Shown in pieces: positions 1 through 8,509 of a stretch of 64,000 nucleotides of DNA. The position numbers and the translations under genes were made by a program. Under the pieces are notes generated by a model. It had not been told where the DNA came from. It saw only the letters and a list, made by a program, of their open reading frames with translations, and searched no databases. Location of the stretch: the NCBI RefSeq assembly GCF_001305295.1, contig NZ_LJSI01000017.1, positions 62,001-126,000 of the forward strand. Direction: 5' to 3'. Positions within the stretch are counted from its first letter, which is position 1. Every line of letters begins with the position of its first letter. Source of the DNA: Neptunomonas antarctica. GTDB lineage: Bacteria > Pseudomonadota > Gammaproteobacteria > Pseudomonadales > Balneatricaceae.

Positions 1-321
1 AGCAAAAAGGTTCCCCATACTTAGGCGCAGTTGTGTTTCAGCTTGCCCCAGCCCTTTTACATCCTGGTTCTCGCGTGCCTCAGCGACGTGAGAACGCGCT
101 TCAATAACACGCGTCAGCGTTTCTTGTTCGTACTGCATATATTCACGACATGTGTCTACCAGCTTAGGAAGTTCGTCATGGCGTTGCTTGAGTAGAACGT
201 CAATATTGGACCATGCCTGGGATGCGTTATGTTTCAAACGAACCAGATTGTTATATAGCGAAATAACGTAAAAAGTCAGTATCGCAATCACAGCAATAAA
301 AATTAGAGTACTAGGTTCCAT
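1..321 (-). CDS. lemA: LemA family protein, C-terminal part missing
   Basis: The first 107 codons are visible and the gene runs off the left edge. The product starts with one membrane helix (about residues 4-24), followed by long charged helices carrying the family signature AWSNIDVLLKQRHDELPKL. LemA proteins are membrane-anchored helical-bundle proteins of unclear biochemical function. The ATG at 321 directly precedes the membrane helix, as usual in the family. The next gene in its direction lies outside the window. The moxR/DUF58/tgpA genes that often accompany envelope proteins of this kind are far away, near 49-53 kb. Confidence 0.85.
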   Translation of the reverse strand, partial: MEPSTLIFIAVIAILTFYVISLYNNLVRLKHNASQAWSNIDVLLKQRHDELPKLVDTCREYMQYEQETLTRVIEARSHVAEARENQDVKGLGQAETQLRLSMGNLFA

Positions 322-500
322 TAACAATCATCCTTAGCCGCTAAGTCGTAAGTGCAGTCGAAAAAAGCTCTGAAAATAGAGTGAACCTAGTTGGCCACTA
401 CATGCTTGAGCCTTAACAAGGGCGATAAATTAGGGCTGAATATAAGTTTATAGATTAATTTTCTACAGTAGGTTGATAAATAGTTTAGTACATAGATTGA

Positions 501-707
501 CTAAATGTTGCCTTCAATCATCTCAACCGCGACAGTCTTAATGATAAAAGCGAGCAGCCCTAAACCTAAGGCAAAAAATAGTACAAAGGTGCCAAATTTG
601 CCGGCATTGGAACGCTTGGCCAGATCGTAAATGATGAAAAAGATGAAACAAGAGAACGCTATAATCCCGATGTTCAGCATCAGGCCTTCGATATCAGCTA
701 AGCGCAT
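501..707 (-). CDS. Small DUF2788-type inner membrane protein
   Basis: A 68-residue protein with two predicted membrane helices (about residues 9-29 and 40-62) joined by a basic loop, DLAKRSNAGKFGT. Length, helix layout and loop match what I remember of DUF2788, a gammaproteobacterial family with no known function. The family name is from memory, not a search. It stands alone between lemA and the HDOD gene, with no strong ribosome binding site before the ATG. Confidence 0.65.
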   Translation of the reverse strand: MRLADIEGLMLNIGIIAFSCFIFFIIYDLAKRSNAGKFGTFVLFFALGLGLLAFIIKTVAVEMIEGNI

Positions 708-794
708 AGTAAAAAACCGAATAGGTTAAGAGAATTTGGCGACATTATACGTGAAACGTATCTGCTTTCCGAGGAGGTTCTACTTTATAGAGAA

Positions 795-1709
795 TTAAAC
801 GCCTAAGCTGGCTGCTAGCTTATCGCTTTTAGTGATTAGCATAGGTAGGGCTTTAGCAATCATATCTAACGGTAATGCATGCTGTCCCCAATTCGGCATT
901 ATACAATGAGCCAGAATATGTGTTTTGAGATCGTCAGTGCTTAGTTGCGCCCATCCAGGGGTTTTTATTGCCATAACACTTAAAAAATCAGCGAATTGTA
1001 TGATGAGAACTAATTCTCTAAAGACTTTAGGGGCTTGTGTGTTACGAAAAATATTATAGTTATGGTGATGCTTAACAACACTCGCGACAACGGGCGGTAA
1101 GTTTAGTTTTTGACAAGCGATAAAACCTATTTCGGTGTGAGAAGTACCGAGTATTTTTTCTTCGACTAAGGGGAGTTCATCGGGAGAGCTCCACCCCATT
1201 ATATCCGTTTCATTGAGTGCTTCAGGCGCAAATTGGAACAGGACAAAGCGACCAATATCATGCAATAGGCCACACATATAGGCCATCTCTGGATCCACTT
1301 CGTGGTGATGGGTGTTTTTGCTGAGAAAGGATGCAATCACGGCTGTTTCTATAGAGTGCTTCCAGATGGCTTTATGCTCGGGTTGTGATGGAATAAAAAC
1401 TTTTGAAACGGATAGTGCGGTAATCAGCTCCACAATAGTTTGAGAACCTACTCGGGTAAGCGCGGCTTGAAGGCTGTTGATTTTGTGGTTGGGCGAAGAT
1501 GCTGCTGAATTAGCGTACCCTAATATAAAGCTTGCCAATGGAGGGTCTGATTTCGCCAGTTCATGAACTTGATCGTAAAATTCATTATCATCGGAGTTGA
1601 GCTTCATGAGTTGAAACAATACCCCCGGTAACATCGGAAGCTGATTAATGTGACGTGTGAGCTTTTCCAGATTAGATGCTCTGGACTGTTCAAATGACTC
1701 CTCTGACAT
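795..1709 (-). CDS. HDOD domain protein
   Basis: A 304-residue soluble protein. Residues about 18-215 form an HDOD domain, a catalytically defective relative of HD phosphohydrolases found in bacterial signalling proteins. It begins with NQLPMLPGVLFQLMKL, includes CGLLHDIGRFVLF, and ends with ASVVKHHHNY. No other domain is attached. HDOD proteins usually act through protein contacts with two-component or c-di-GMP partners, and one specific role cannot be read here. An AGAGG ribosome binding site lies five bases before the ATG. A second HDOD protein occurs at 28992-30155. Confidence 0.85.
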   Translation of the reverse strand: MSEESFEQSRASNLEKLTRHINQLPMLPGVLFQLMKLNSDDNEFYDQVHELAKSDPPLASFILGYANSAASSPNHKINSLQAALTRVGSQTIVELITALSVSKVFIPSQPEHKAIWKHSIETAVIASFLSKNTHHHEVDPEMAYMCGLLHDIGRFVLFQFAPEALNETDIMGWSSPDELPLVEEKILGTSHTEIGFIACQKLNLPPVVASVVKHHHNYNIFRNTQAPKVFRELVLIIQFADFLSVMAIKTPGWAQLSTDDLKTHILAHCIMPNWGQHALPLDMIAKALPMLITKSDKLAASLGV

Positions 1710-2173
1710 GTGTGCCTCTTCTGGTTCACCGCATATATTTCAGTGGGTTGTAAACTGCGTTGACGCCATACTTGAAGGCTCCTGTGCCATCAGTGCGGCT
1801 ATCAGTCTGCTTTCCCATGATGGGTATAAGCATAGGGCTTATCAGCCTTTCATCAAATAACGTATTAGCGCTTGTTAACAGAAGGAGGGCCTGTTCGTAA
1901 TCGTACACGTTTTATTGAAGATGAGGGACGTTCTTTGTCTTCATTGTTGTTTTGATAATTTGAGCAACCAGCTAGATAATTTTTTTGGGGGTAGTTGGGC
2001 GACGTGCAATTATTAGAATAGGAATTATTCAGGTCAGACGGGAACGGATATTATTGCAATCAGAAGGTGAAGCTATAGTAGATCGAGGTGCAGCGGCTTG
2101 AGGTGTTTAGCGAGAGATGAGTTGTTGTACACAATAGATCTGTTTTTTAATTAAGCATTGCTTAAAAGAAAAG
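1710..2173. other. Intergenic stretch without a supported gene
   Basis: No convincing coding region. A 60-codon open frame on the - strand (1726-1908) lacks recognisable features and a clear ribosome binding site. A weak AT-rich hairpin, TTAAGCA-T-TGCTTAA, at 2151-2165 follows the tRNA gene in its reading direction. It lacks a U-tract, so its role in ending tRNA transcription is uncertain. Confidence 0.4.
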
Positions 2174-2257
2174 TGGTGGTGAGGGGTGGATTCGAACCAC
2201 CGAAGCTCGCGCGTCAGATTTACAGTCTGATCCCTTTAGCCACTCGGGAACCTCACC
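2174..2257 (-). tRNA. tRNA-Tyr (GTA anticodon)
   Basis: An 84-nt class II tRNA with its CCA end encoded. The 7-bp acceptor stem pairs GGTGAGG with CCTCACC. The anticodon GTA sits at tRNA positions 35-37 (2221-2223). The variable arm is long, as expected for tRNA-Tyr, and the T-arm carries GGTTCGAATCC. In E. coli tRNA-Tyr genes sit in multi-tRNA clusters; here a single copy stands alone, divergent from nrdA. Confidence 0.97.
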
Positions 2258-2269
2258 ACAACGGCGCGA

Positions 2270-2298
2270 ATAATAGACTTAAATATGAGCGTTGTAAA
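2270..2298 (-). promoter_or_regulatory. Promoter of tRNA-Tyr
   Basis: Read on the - strand, TTTACA (-35, 2293-2298) and TATTAT (-10, 2270-2275) are separated by exactly 17 bp, each one mismatch from consensus. A GC-rich discriminator (CGCGCC) follows, as in promoters under stringent control. The predicted start is a few bases upstream of the mature tRNA. Confidence 0.75.
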
Positions 2299-2312
2299 TG
2301 CCTAACTGTCAT

Positions 2313-2321
2313 TTATCCACA
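2313..2321 (+). promoter_or_regulatory. Consensus DnaA box upstream of nrdA
   Basis: The sequence TTATCCACA is a perfect DnaA box. It lies between the divergent tRNA-Tyr and nrdA promoters, about 150 bp upstream of the nrdA -35 element. In E. coli nrdAB is controlled by DnaA through boxes upstream of the promoter, so the position makes sense, although a single box may also act on the tRNA promoter or do nothing. Confidence 0.5.
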
Positions 2322-2467
2322 TGTTTTTTTCACATGGAAGCCATGTTTCATTTTTGTAATTCATCTAAAAAATATATTTTTTTACTTGATTTTGGTGACT
2401 GCCGCATGGGGCCTGTATCTGCGTGTTTTTAGGAAAACTCGGCACAGTAGACAAGGGAAATCAAGTG

Positions 2468-2495
2468 TTGAAATAAACACGAATAACGCTATATT
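2468..2495 (+). promoter_or_regulatory. Promoter of nrdAB
   Basis: TTGAAA (-35, 2468-2473) and TATATT (-10, 2490-2495) with a 16-bp spacer, each one mismatch from sigma-70 consensus. The predicted start near 2502 leaves a leader of about 120 nt before nrdA. The -10 element lies inside the first NrdR-like box. Confidence 0.65.
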
Positions 2496-2534
2496 TAGTG
2501 CCTGTTGCTAACAGTTGTACAAGATGTAGTGTGT
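2486..2534 (+). promoter_or_regulatory. Tandem NrdR-like boxes
   Basis: Two 16-bp sites resemble the NrdR box (consensus acaCwAtATaTwGtgt): ACGCTATATTTAGTGC at 2486-2501 (13 of 16) and ACAAGATGTAGTGTGT at 2519-2534 (12 of 16). They start 33 bp apart, close to three helical turns, the usual arrangement for NrdR. The first overlaps the -10 element and the second lies just after the start site, as expected for repression. Confidence 0.65.
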
Positions 2535-2623
2535 TTTTTACGACGCTTACACCAATCGGTAGTAAGTTGATAGAGCATACTTTCAATGATTTTTATATAT
2601 AACGGAACAAAAGAGCTACTGAT

Positions 2624-4888
2624 ATGCAGAAAGATTTGATGGTCACAAAGCGTGATGGGCGTCGTGAGAAAATTGATCTGGAAAAAATTCACCGTGTTGT
2701 TATCTGGGCGGCGGAAGGACTGGATCAGGTTTCACCTTCAGAAGTTGAATTAAAGGCACATATTCAGTTTTATGATGGCATCACAACCTCTGATATCCAC
2801 GAGACGTTGATCAAGTCATCAGCTGATTTGATCTCTGAATCAGCACCGGATTATCAGTACTTATCTGCACGTCTGGCTATTTTTCATTTGCGAAAGCGCG
2901 CTTTTGACAGTTTTGATGCCCCGCATTTGTTTGATCACGTGAAAAGCATGGTCGAGATGGGACGTTATGATAAGCATCTGACGGATGATTATACCCGTGA
3001 AGAATTTGATCAGTTGAATGAGGCTATTGATCACAGCCGTGATATGAATTTCAGTTATGCGGCTGTGAAGCAGTTGGAAGGTAAATACCTGGTACAGAAT
3101 CGTGTCTCAGGTGAAATTTATGAAAGTCCTCAGATTCTATATATGCTGGTGGCGGCCTGTCTTTTTGCGTCTTATCCAAAAGACACGCGACTGGGATACG
3201 TTAAGCGTTTTTACGATGCGACCTCTTTGTTTAAAATATCATTACCGACACCCATTATGGCGGGTGTGCGTACACCCACACGTCAGTTCAGCTCTTGTGT
3301 ATTGATTGAATGCGGCGATAGCCTCGATTCTATCAATGCTACGGCAAGCTCTATTGTTAAATATGTTTCACAGCGTGCCGGTATTGGTATCAATGCGGGC
3401 CGTATCCGTGCCATTGGTAGCTCGATCCGTAATGGTGAAGCGTTCCACACCGGTTGTATTCCCTTCTATAAACACTTTCAGACAGCTGTGAAATCCTGTT
3501 CTCAGGGTGGCGTTCGAGGTGGAGCCGCTACATTGTTTTACCCGCTATGGCATCTTGAAGTTGAATCACTGTTAGTTTTGAAAAACAACCGCGGTGTTGA
3601 AGAGAACCGCGTGCGTCATCTTGATTACGGCGTACAGCTCAATAAACTGATGTATCAGCGTTTGATTAAAGGCGGAAACATTACGTTATTCAGCCCGCAT
3701 GAAGTGCCCGGACTTTATGATGCATTTTTTGCTGATCAGAATGAATTTGAACGTTTATACGCACAGTACGAACAAGATGACTCTATCCGTAAGCGCACGA
3801 TTAAAGCCGTTGAGTTGTTTGGTCTGTTGGCATCGGAACGTGCTTCTACCGGCCGTATTTACATTCAGAACGTAGACCACTGTAATACGCATAGTCCGTT
3901 TGATCCTGCGGTAGCACCTGTTAAGCAGTCAAACCTGTGTCTGGAAATTGCACTGCCAACCAAACCACTTAATGATATTAATGATCCTGAAGGTGAGATA
4001 GCGCTGTGTACATTGTCAGCGTTTAATCTGGGTGCTTTAAATAGCCTGGATGAGTTGGAAGAGTTGTCTGATCTGATAGTGAGAGCGCTCGATAATTTGT
4101 TGGACTATCAGGACTACCCTATTTTAGCCGCACAGAATGCTACGGATAATCGTCGCACTCTGGGTGTGGGCGTGACTAACTTTGCTTATTATCTCGCAAA
4201 AAATGGTGTTCGTTATTCGGATGGTTCTGCTAATGGTTTGGTGCATCGTGCCTTTGAGGCTATTCAGTATTACATGCTGAAGGCGTCTAACCAGTTATCT
4301 AAAGAACGCGGCCCGTGTCTCAAATTTAATGAAACCACTTATGCTAAAGGTATTTTGCCCATTGATACATATAAGCGTGAGGTTGATGAATTTTGTGATG
4401 AGCCGTTACACTATTTCTGGGAGACGTTACGTGAGGATATTCGTGAGTTTGGTTTGCGTAACAGTACGCTGACAGCATTAATGCCTTGTGAAACGTCGTC
4501 GCAAATTACCAATTCAACTAACGGTATTGAGCCACCACGTGGTTATGTATCCGTGAAGGCCAGTAAAGACGGTATTATGAAGCAGGTAGTGCCTGAGTAC
4601 AGCACGCTCAAAGAAAGTTATGAGTTGCTTTGGGACATTCCAACCAATGAAGGGTATCTGCAGTTGGTCGGCATTATGCAGAAATTTGTAGATCAATCTA
4701 TATCGGCTAACACTAATTATGATCCGAGTAATTTTCCGGGTGATAAAGTACCGATGAAACAACTGCTGAAAGATTTGTTAACAGCGTATAAATACGGTGT
4801 AAAAACATTGTATTACCATAACACGCGTGACGGTGCTAAAGATCAGCAAGATGATGACGGTTGCGAAAGCGGTGCCTGCAAGCTGTAA
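2624..4888 (+). CDS. nrdA: Ribonucleoside-diphosphate reductase 1, alpha subunit
   Basis: Class Ia ribonucleotide reductase large subunit, which makes dNDPs from NDPs together with NrdB. At 754 residues it is close to E. coli NrdA (761). An ATP-cone (about 5-95) comes first, so dATP feedback is expected. The active site is intact and in register with E. coli numbering: Cys225, Asn437, Cys439, Glu441 and Cys462. Tyr730 and Tyr731 carry the radical path. The swinging C-terminal cysteines are Cys747 and Cys752. The ATG at 2624 gives the family N-terminus ahead of the VTKRDG motif. It heads an operon with nrdB and a ferredoxin gene. Confidence 0.98.
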   Translation: MQKDLMVTKRDGRREKIDLEKIHRVVIWAAEGLDQVSPSEVELKAHIQFYDGITTSDIHETLIKSSADLISESAPDYQYLSARLAIFHLRKRAFDSFDAPHLFDHVKSMVEMGRYDKHLTDDYTREEFDQLNEAIDHSRDMNFSYAAVKQLEGKYLVQNRVSGEIYESPQILYMLVAACLFASYPKDTRLGYVKRFYDATSLFKISLPTPIMAGVRTPTRQFSSCVLIECGDSLDSINATASSIVKYVSQRAGIGINAGRIRAIGSSIRNGEAFHTGCIPFYKHFQTAVKSCSQGGVRGGAATLFYPLWHLEVESLLVLKNNRGVEENRVRHLDYGVQLNKLMYQRLIKGGNITLFSPHEVPGLYDAFFADQNEFERLYAQYEQDDSIRKRTIKAVELFGLLASERASTGRIYIQNVDHCNTHSPFDPAVAPVKQSNLCLEIALPTKPLNDINDPEGEIALCTLSAFNLGALNSLDELEELSDLIVRALDNLLDYQDYPILAAQNATDNRRTLGVGVTNFAYYLAKNGVRYSDGSANGLVHRAFEAIQYYMLKASNQLSKERGPCLKFNETTYAKGILPIDTYKREVDEFCDEPLHYFWETLREDIREFGLRNSTLTALMPCETSSQITNSTNGIEPPRGYVSVKASKDGIMKQVVPEYSTLKESYELLWDIPTNEGYLQLVGIMQKFVDQSISANTNYDPSNFPGDKVPMKQLLKDLLTAYKYGVKTLYYHNTRDGAKDQQDDDGCESGACKL

Positions 4889-4934
4889 ACGACCTATATA
4901 AACGGCAGGCTTGGTAACAACACTCTGAGTTGCA

Positions 4935-4960
4935 GCTGGCTGATCTGATGATCAGCCAGC
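4935..4960 (+). repeat. Inverted repeat between nrdA and nrdB
   Basis: A perfect 11-bp stem, GCTGGCTGATC / GATCAGCCAGC, with a TGAT loop lies in the 108-bp nrdA-nrdB gap. No U-tract follows, so it is not a standard terminator. It may protect the upstream mRNA or tune the NrdA:NrdB ratio. Confidence 0.7.
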
Positions 4961-4996
4961 GGCTTAATTTCCTCAAGAATGAATTAGCAGATATAA

Positions 4997-6127
4997 ATGT
5001 CTTACTCTACTTTTACTACGAGTTCACACGACTCCACCCTTGAACCCATGTTTTATGGGCGTAATGTGAATGTGGCTCGGTATGATAAACAGAAATATCC
5101 TATTTTTGAAAAACTGATTGAAAAGCAGCTCTCTTTTTTCTGGCGTCCCGAAGAAGTTGATCTGTCGACGGATCGCAAAGACTTTATGAACATGCCTGAG
5201 CATGAACAGCACATCTTCCTGAGTAACCTTAAATATCAGACACTGCTGGATTCTGTGCAGGGGCGTTCGCCTAACGTGGCCTTTCTGCCTATCGTCTCTC
5301 TACCAGAGCTGGAGACATGGTTTGAGACATGGGCGTTCAGTGAGACAATTCACAGCCGTTCTTATACGCATATCATCCGTAACATCATTAATGAGCCTTC
5401 AGAGGTTTTTGATACGATCGTTACCAATGAAGAGATTGTTAAGCGTGCGGCGACGGTGACACGTTTGTATGATGACTTGATTCACTTGACCAGCATCTAT
5501 TCGGTTCACGGCTCAGGCCATCATGTGATCGCAGGTAAGCCTTATGATGTGACCATGCGTAACATGAAGAAAAAGCTATACCTGACACTGGTTTCTGTCA
5601 ATGTGCTGGAAGCGATTCGATTTTATGTTAGTTTTGCCTGCTCATTTGCATTTGCAGAGCGCGCTATTATGGAAGGCAATGCAAAGATTATTAAACTGAT
5701 CGCACGTGATGAAGCTCTGCATCTTACGGGCACTCAGTATATGTTGAATATCCTGGCGTCGGGCGCAGATGATCCTGAATTTAAGGAGATTGCGTTAGAG
5801 TGTCGTGAAGAGGCTATTCAGATTTTTGCTGAAGCTGCACAGCAGGAGAAGGAATGGTCAACTTATCTTTTCCGCGATGGTTCTATGATTGGTCTGAATG
5901 CAAAAATTCTGAGTGACTACGTTGAATACATCACTAATGTACGTATGCGGGCTTTAGGATTTGATGATTTGTTTCCGGCTAAACAAAATCCATTACCCTG
6001 GATGAATGCGTGGTTGAGCAGTGATAATGTTCAGGTAGCACCTCAAGAGTCTGAAATCAGTTCTTATCTGGTTGGGCAGATTGATAACCAGGTTGATGAT
6101 GGTGATTTCGATGAATTTGACCTGTAA
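4997..6127 (+). CDS. nrdB: Ribonucleoside-diphosphate reductase 1, beta subunit
   Basis: Class Ia radical-generating subunit, 376 residues, the same length as E. coli NrdB. It houses the diiron site and the stable tyrosyl radical. Visible ligands and radical site are Asp85, Glu116, His119 and Tyr123 (in the motif [11 protein letters not shown]), one position shifted from E. coli. The acidic C-terminus ending DFDEFDL is of the type that docks on NrdA. It is followed after 10 bp by the ferredoxin gene needed to maintain its cofactor. Confidence 0.98.
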   Translation: MSYSTFTTSSHDSTLEPMFYGRNVNVARYDKQKYPIFEKLIEKQLSFFWRPEEVDLSTDRKDFMNMPEHEQHIFLSNLKYQTLLDSVQGRSPNVAFLPIVSLPELETWFETWAFSETIHSRSYTHIIRNIINEPSEVFDTIVTNEEIVKRAATVTRLYDDLIHLTSIYSVHGSGHHVIAGKPYDVTMRNMKKKLYLTLVSVNVLEAIRFYVSFACSFAFAERAIMEGNAKIIKLIARDEALHLTGTQYMLNILASGADDPEFKEIALECREEAIQIFAEAAQQEKEWSTYLFRDGSMIGLNAKILSDYVEYITNVRMRALGFDDLFPAKQNPLPWMNAWLSSDNVQVAPQESEISSYLVGQIDNQVDDGDFDEFDL

Positions 6128-6137
6128 GGAATAAGCG

Positions 6138-6401
6138 ATGGCCATTCCTAGAATTAAAGTAAATAATTTCCATACCTTTTATTATCAGTATGAGTCTACC
6201 TTGTTAGACTCTTTGGAAGCACAGAATATTCCAGCACCTTATAACTGTCGTGGTGGTTACTGCGGCTGTTGTAAGGTTCGCTTGATCGATGGCGATGTTG
6301 ACTATGTTCAGGAAACTTTACTGGATCTGGATGAGGGTGAAATTTTGACCTGTTGCTGTGTCCCTAAGACTCATATAGAAATTGAATTACCTGAGTCCTG
6401 A
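6138..6401 (+). CDS. yfaE: YfaE-like [2Fe-2S] ferredoxin for NrdB maintenance
   Basis: An 87-residue plant-type ferredoxin. The cluster ligands follow the C-x4-C-x2-C pattern (Cys37, Cys42, Cys45), with the fourth ligand in the TCCC run at 71-74. E. coli YfaE, of similar length and also directly downstream of nrdB, supplies electrons to rebuild the diferric-tyrosyl cofactor. Position, size and motif agree. The gene ends the nrd operon. Confidence 0.92.
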   Translation: MAIPRIKVNNFHTFYYQYESTLLDSLEAQNIPAPYNCRGGYCGCCKVRLIDGDVDYVQETLLDLDEGEILTCCCVPKTHIEIELPES

Positions 6402-6452
6402 TTTTTCTGATATCTCTCCTTGTAAGCCTAATACTATCGACTAATGCTGCCC

Positions 6453-6481
6453 CCTCTTGTGAAGTGTTTTACGTCAAGAGG
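6453..6481 (+). terminator. Possible terminator of the nrd operon
   Basis: CCTCTTG (6453-6459) can pair with CAAGAGG (6475-6481) across a 15-nt loop, with a short T-run some bases further on. The stem is short and the U-tract distant, so this is only a tentative call. Confidence 0.3.
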
Positions 6482-6496
6482 TGGTGGTTCATGTTT

Positions 6497-6780
6497 TTAT
6501 CCACTGCGCAATCTCTATGCGACAATAAAACGTGAATAATTACAGTATTTTTATGTTTTTTTGAAAGTCATCCACAAAGCAGAATGCAACATGAAAAATA
6601 ATAATAAATACAACTCAATATTTTTATAGTTAGCTATTGTAAAACCTAAGTCTTTGAAAGTATTGAATTATTATGTTCTGGATGAAATTCGGTCAATTTA
6701 ACACAGAGTCAGGAATGACGGGCTCTGCAGGTATCTACTCAAAAGGTTTCCACAGAATTATCCACAGTTTTTGTGGATAA
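6497..6780. promoter_or_regulatory. DnaA-box cluster in a convergent intergenic region
   Basis: Two perfect DnaA boxes face each other: TTATCCACA at 6758-6766 and TGTGGATAA at 6772-6780, five bases apart. A weaker box, GTTTCCACA (7 of 9), lies at 6746-6754. Two one-mismatch boxes occur upstream: TTATCCACT at 6497-6505 and TCATCCACA at 6568-6576. The stretch between is AT-rich (about 6580-6680). Both flanking genes end here, so a promoter role is unlikely. Titration or reactivation of DnaA, or a replication-related site, are the possibilities. No dnaA, dnaN or gidA lies nearby, so this is not obviously oriC. Confidence 0.6.
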
Positions 6781-6813
6781 CTAATTCCAGTTTAAAAGAA
6801 GCCGTTATTGTCG

Positions 6814-7458
6814 TTATTCGCTATCAATCTCAGTTTTTTCCTTGTATTCACATAAATCTTCAATAAGACAGCTGCCGCATTTCGGCTTACGGGCAATGCA
6901 GACGTACCGGCCATGTAAAATCATCCAATGATGTGCATCGAGCATGAATTCTTTCGGGATAACTTTGAGCAGTTTTTGCTCTACTTCCAACACATTTTTG
7001 CCCGGAGCGATTCTGGTGCGGTTGCCCACTCTGAATATATGCGTGTCAACCGCCATGGTGGGCTGTCCAAAGGCCGTATTTAAAACTACATTAGCTGTTT
7101 TTCTTCCTACCCCGGGAAGAGCCTCCAGCGCTTCTCTGGTATCGGGAACAATAGAGCTATGGTGCTCAATTAACATCTGACAGGTTTTAATCACATTCTC
7201 AGCTTTTGTGTTATATAAGCCAATTGTTTTGATATACGATTTCAGGCCATCAAGACCTAATGAAAAAATTGTTTCTGGGGTATTCGCGACGGGATAAAGC
7301 TTACGCGTGGCTTTGTTGACGCCGACATCTGTCGCTTGGGCTGAGAGTATAACCGCTATCAGTAGTTCAAAAGGGCTATTGTATTCAAGTTCTGTAGTGG
7401 GATGAGGGTTCTCAGCACGCCAGCGGGTAAAAATCTGATGTCGGATTTTTTGATTCAT
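6814..7458 (-). CDS. nth: Endonuclease III
   Basis: A bifunctional DNA glycosylase/AP lyase that removes oxidised pyrimidines, 214 residues. The helix-hairpin-helix LPGVGRKTANV holds catalytic Lys120, and AVDTH holds Asp138. The [4Fe-4S] loop is Cys187-x6-Cys194-x2-Cys197-x5-Cys203, all at the E. coli positions. In many gammaproteobacteria nth directly follows rsxE; here two signalling genes lie between them, although all are on the same strand. Confidence 0.98.
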   Translation of the reverse strand: MNQKIRHQIFTRWRAENPHPTTELEYNSPFELLIAVILSAQATDVGVNKATRKLYPVANTPETIFSLGLDGLKSYIKTIGLYNTKAENVIKTCQMLIEHHSSIVPDTREALEALPGVGRKTANVVLNTAFGQPTMAVDTHIFRVGNRTRIAPGKNVLEVEQKLLKVIPKEFMLDAHHWMILHGRYVCIARKPKCGSCLIEDLCEYKEKTEIDSE

Positions 7459-7537
7459 ATCTGTTTCTTTTTAATTAGGCAGTAATAAGAAAGTAAAGTG
7501 TTACCCGCTATATGGATAAAAATAAACGCTGATAGGT

Positions 7538-8509
7538 TTACTCTTCAGCGTTAATGATCGTCACTTGATTACGGCCATTTTGTTTAGATTGATATAGCGC
7601 CTGATCTGCCATATGAATCCATTGCTCGTGAGAATTGAATGTATGGCTTATTTCGGTCAGGCCCATGCTGAGGGTAAAACGGATATCATGGTTATAATGG
7701 TTAACAGTAAGACTATCAACGCGCTGCTGTAACCGTGTGATAACAGATTGTGCCTGATAAGCATCGCTACCGACCAGTAAGATACCAAACTCTTCACCAC
7801 CATAACGGCCTACACGATCGGTTGTGCGCGTTACTTCGGTGAGTATGGTCGCTAGCTGGCGCAGAACTTCGTCTCCGCCTGGGTGGCCATAGGTATCATT
7901 CACTTTTTTGAAGTGATCAATATCGATCATCACTAATGATGAGGGTAGGGGAGTGCGGGCAAACCGGTCAAACTCCTGTTGTAAGCAGCTTTCCCAGAAG
8001 CCCCGGTTATAAAGGCCCGTGAGTTGATCGGTCTGGCTCTGCAGCTTTAATTTAATGTTAGCAGCTTCAAGTGCTTGGCGGCCCATTGCGGCATCAGTAA
8101 CGTCGTAAATAAGAATGCCGACATGTTCAATCTTTCCAGAGGGGGAAGAAAGAGGGATGAGGGTGACGTTCTGGTACATATAGGGGGCATCACTGGTGAG
8201 CGGCCGATAGCTTTTAAATTTTAAGAAATAGGGTTTCTGTTCCCACGTAATAAATGATCGATTATTAAGCAGGAAAACGGCATCAATTTTGTGTTTGAGC
8301 CATGATTCAGATAATTCCGGAAATCGCTCAAACAGATTCTTTTTATACAATTGTGTATGCAAAAGACCTGAGTGATTCTCCATGAAAGTGTTCCATAGAT
8401 TAATATGGTACGTCTGGTCCAGAATAATCAGGCCGACATCCAGCGTTTGTAGTAAGCCTAATTGCAGGTGAAACTCGTCAATACTCGTATCAGATATGGT
8501 TATGCTCAT
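7538..8509 (-). CDS. PAS-GGDEF diguanylate cyclase
   Basis: A 323-residue cytoplasmic enzyme predicted to make c-di-GMP from two GTP. A PAS-like domain (about 17-130) begins with DVGLIILD, and a GGDEF domain (about 160-318) follows. The active-site loop is GGEEF (237-241). An inhibitory-site RxxD (Arg228-Asp231) lies five residues before it, so product feedback is likely. The start overlaps the stop of the upstream response regulator by four bases, which indicates translational coupling and a shared pathway. Confidence 0.9.
   Translation of the reverse strand: MSITISDTSIDEFHLQLGLLQTLDVGLIILDQTYHINLWNTFMENHSGLLHTQLYKKNLFERFPELSESWLKHKIDAVFLLNNRSFITWEQKPYFLKFKSYRPLTSDAPYMYQNVTLIPLSSPSGKIEHVGILIYDVTDAAMGRQALEAANIKLKLQSQTDQLTGLYNRGFWESCLQQEFDRFARTPLPSSLVMIDIDHFKKVNDTYGHPGGDEVLRQLATILTEVTRTTDRVGRYGGEEFGILLVGSDAYQAQSVITRLQQRVDSLTVNHYNHDIRFTLSMGLTEISHTFNSHEQWIHMADQALYQSKQNGRNQVTIINAEE

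Noticed and set aside
1726..1908. 60-codon open frame on the - strand upstream of the HDOD gene
   Set aside because: No ribosome binding site, no recognisable domain and a composition like non-coding DNA.
2158..2511. 117-codon open frame on the + strand
   Set aside because: It runs through the tRNA-Tyr gene in antisense and across the nrdA control region; the translated tRNA gives a well-known false peptide.
6402..6813. Chromosomal replication origin
   Set aside because: Although DnaA boxes cluster here, none of the genes that usually flank oriC (dnaA, dnaN, gidA, mioC, rpmH) is present, so only a DnaA-binding site is claimed.
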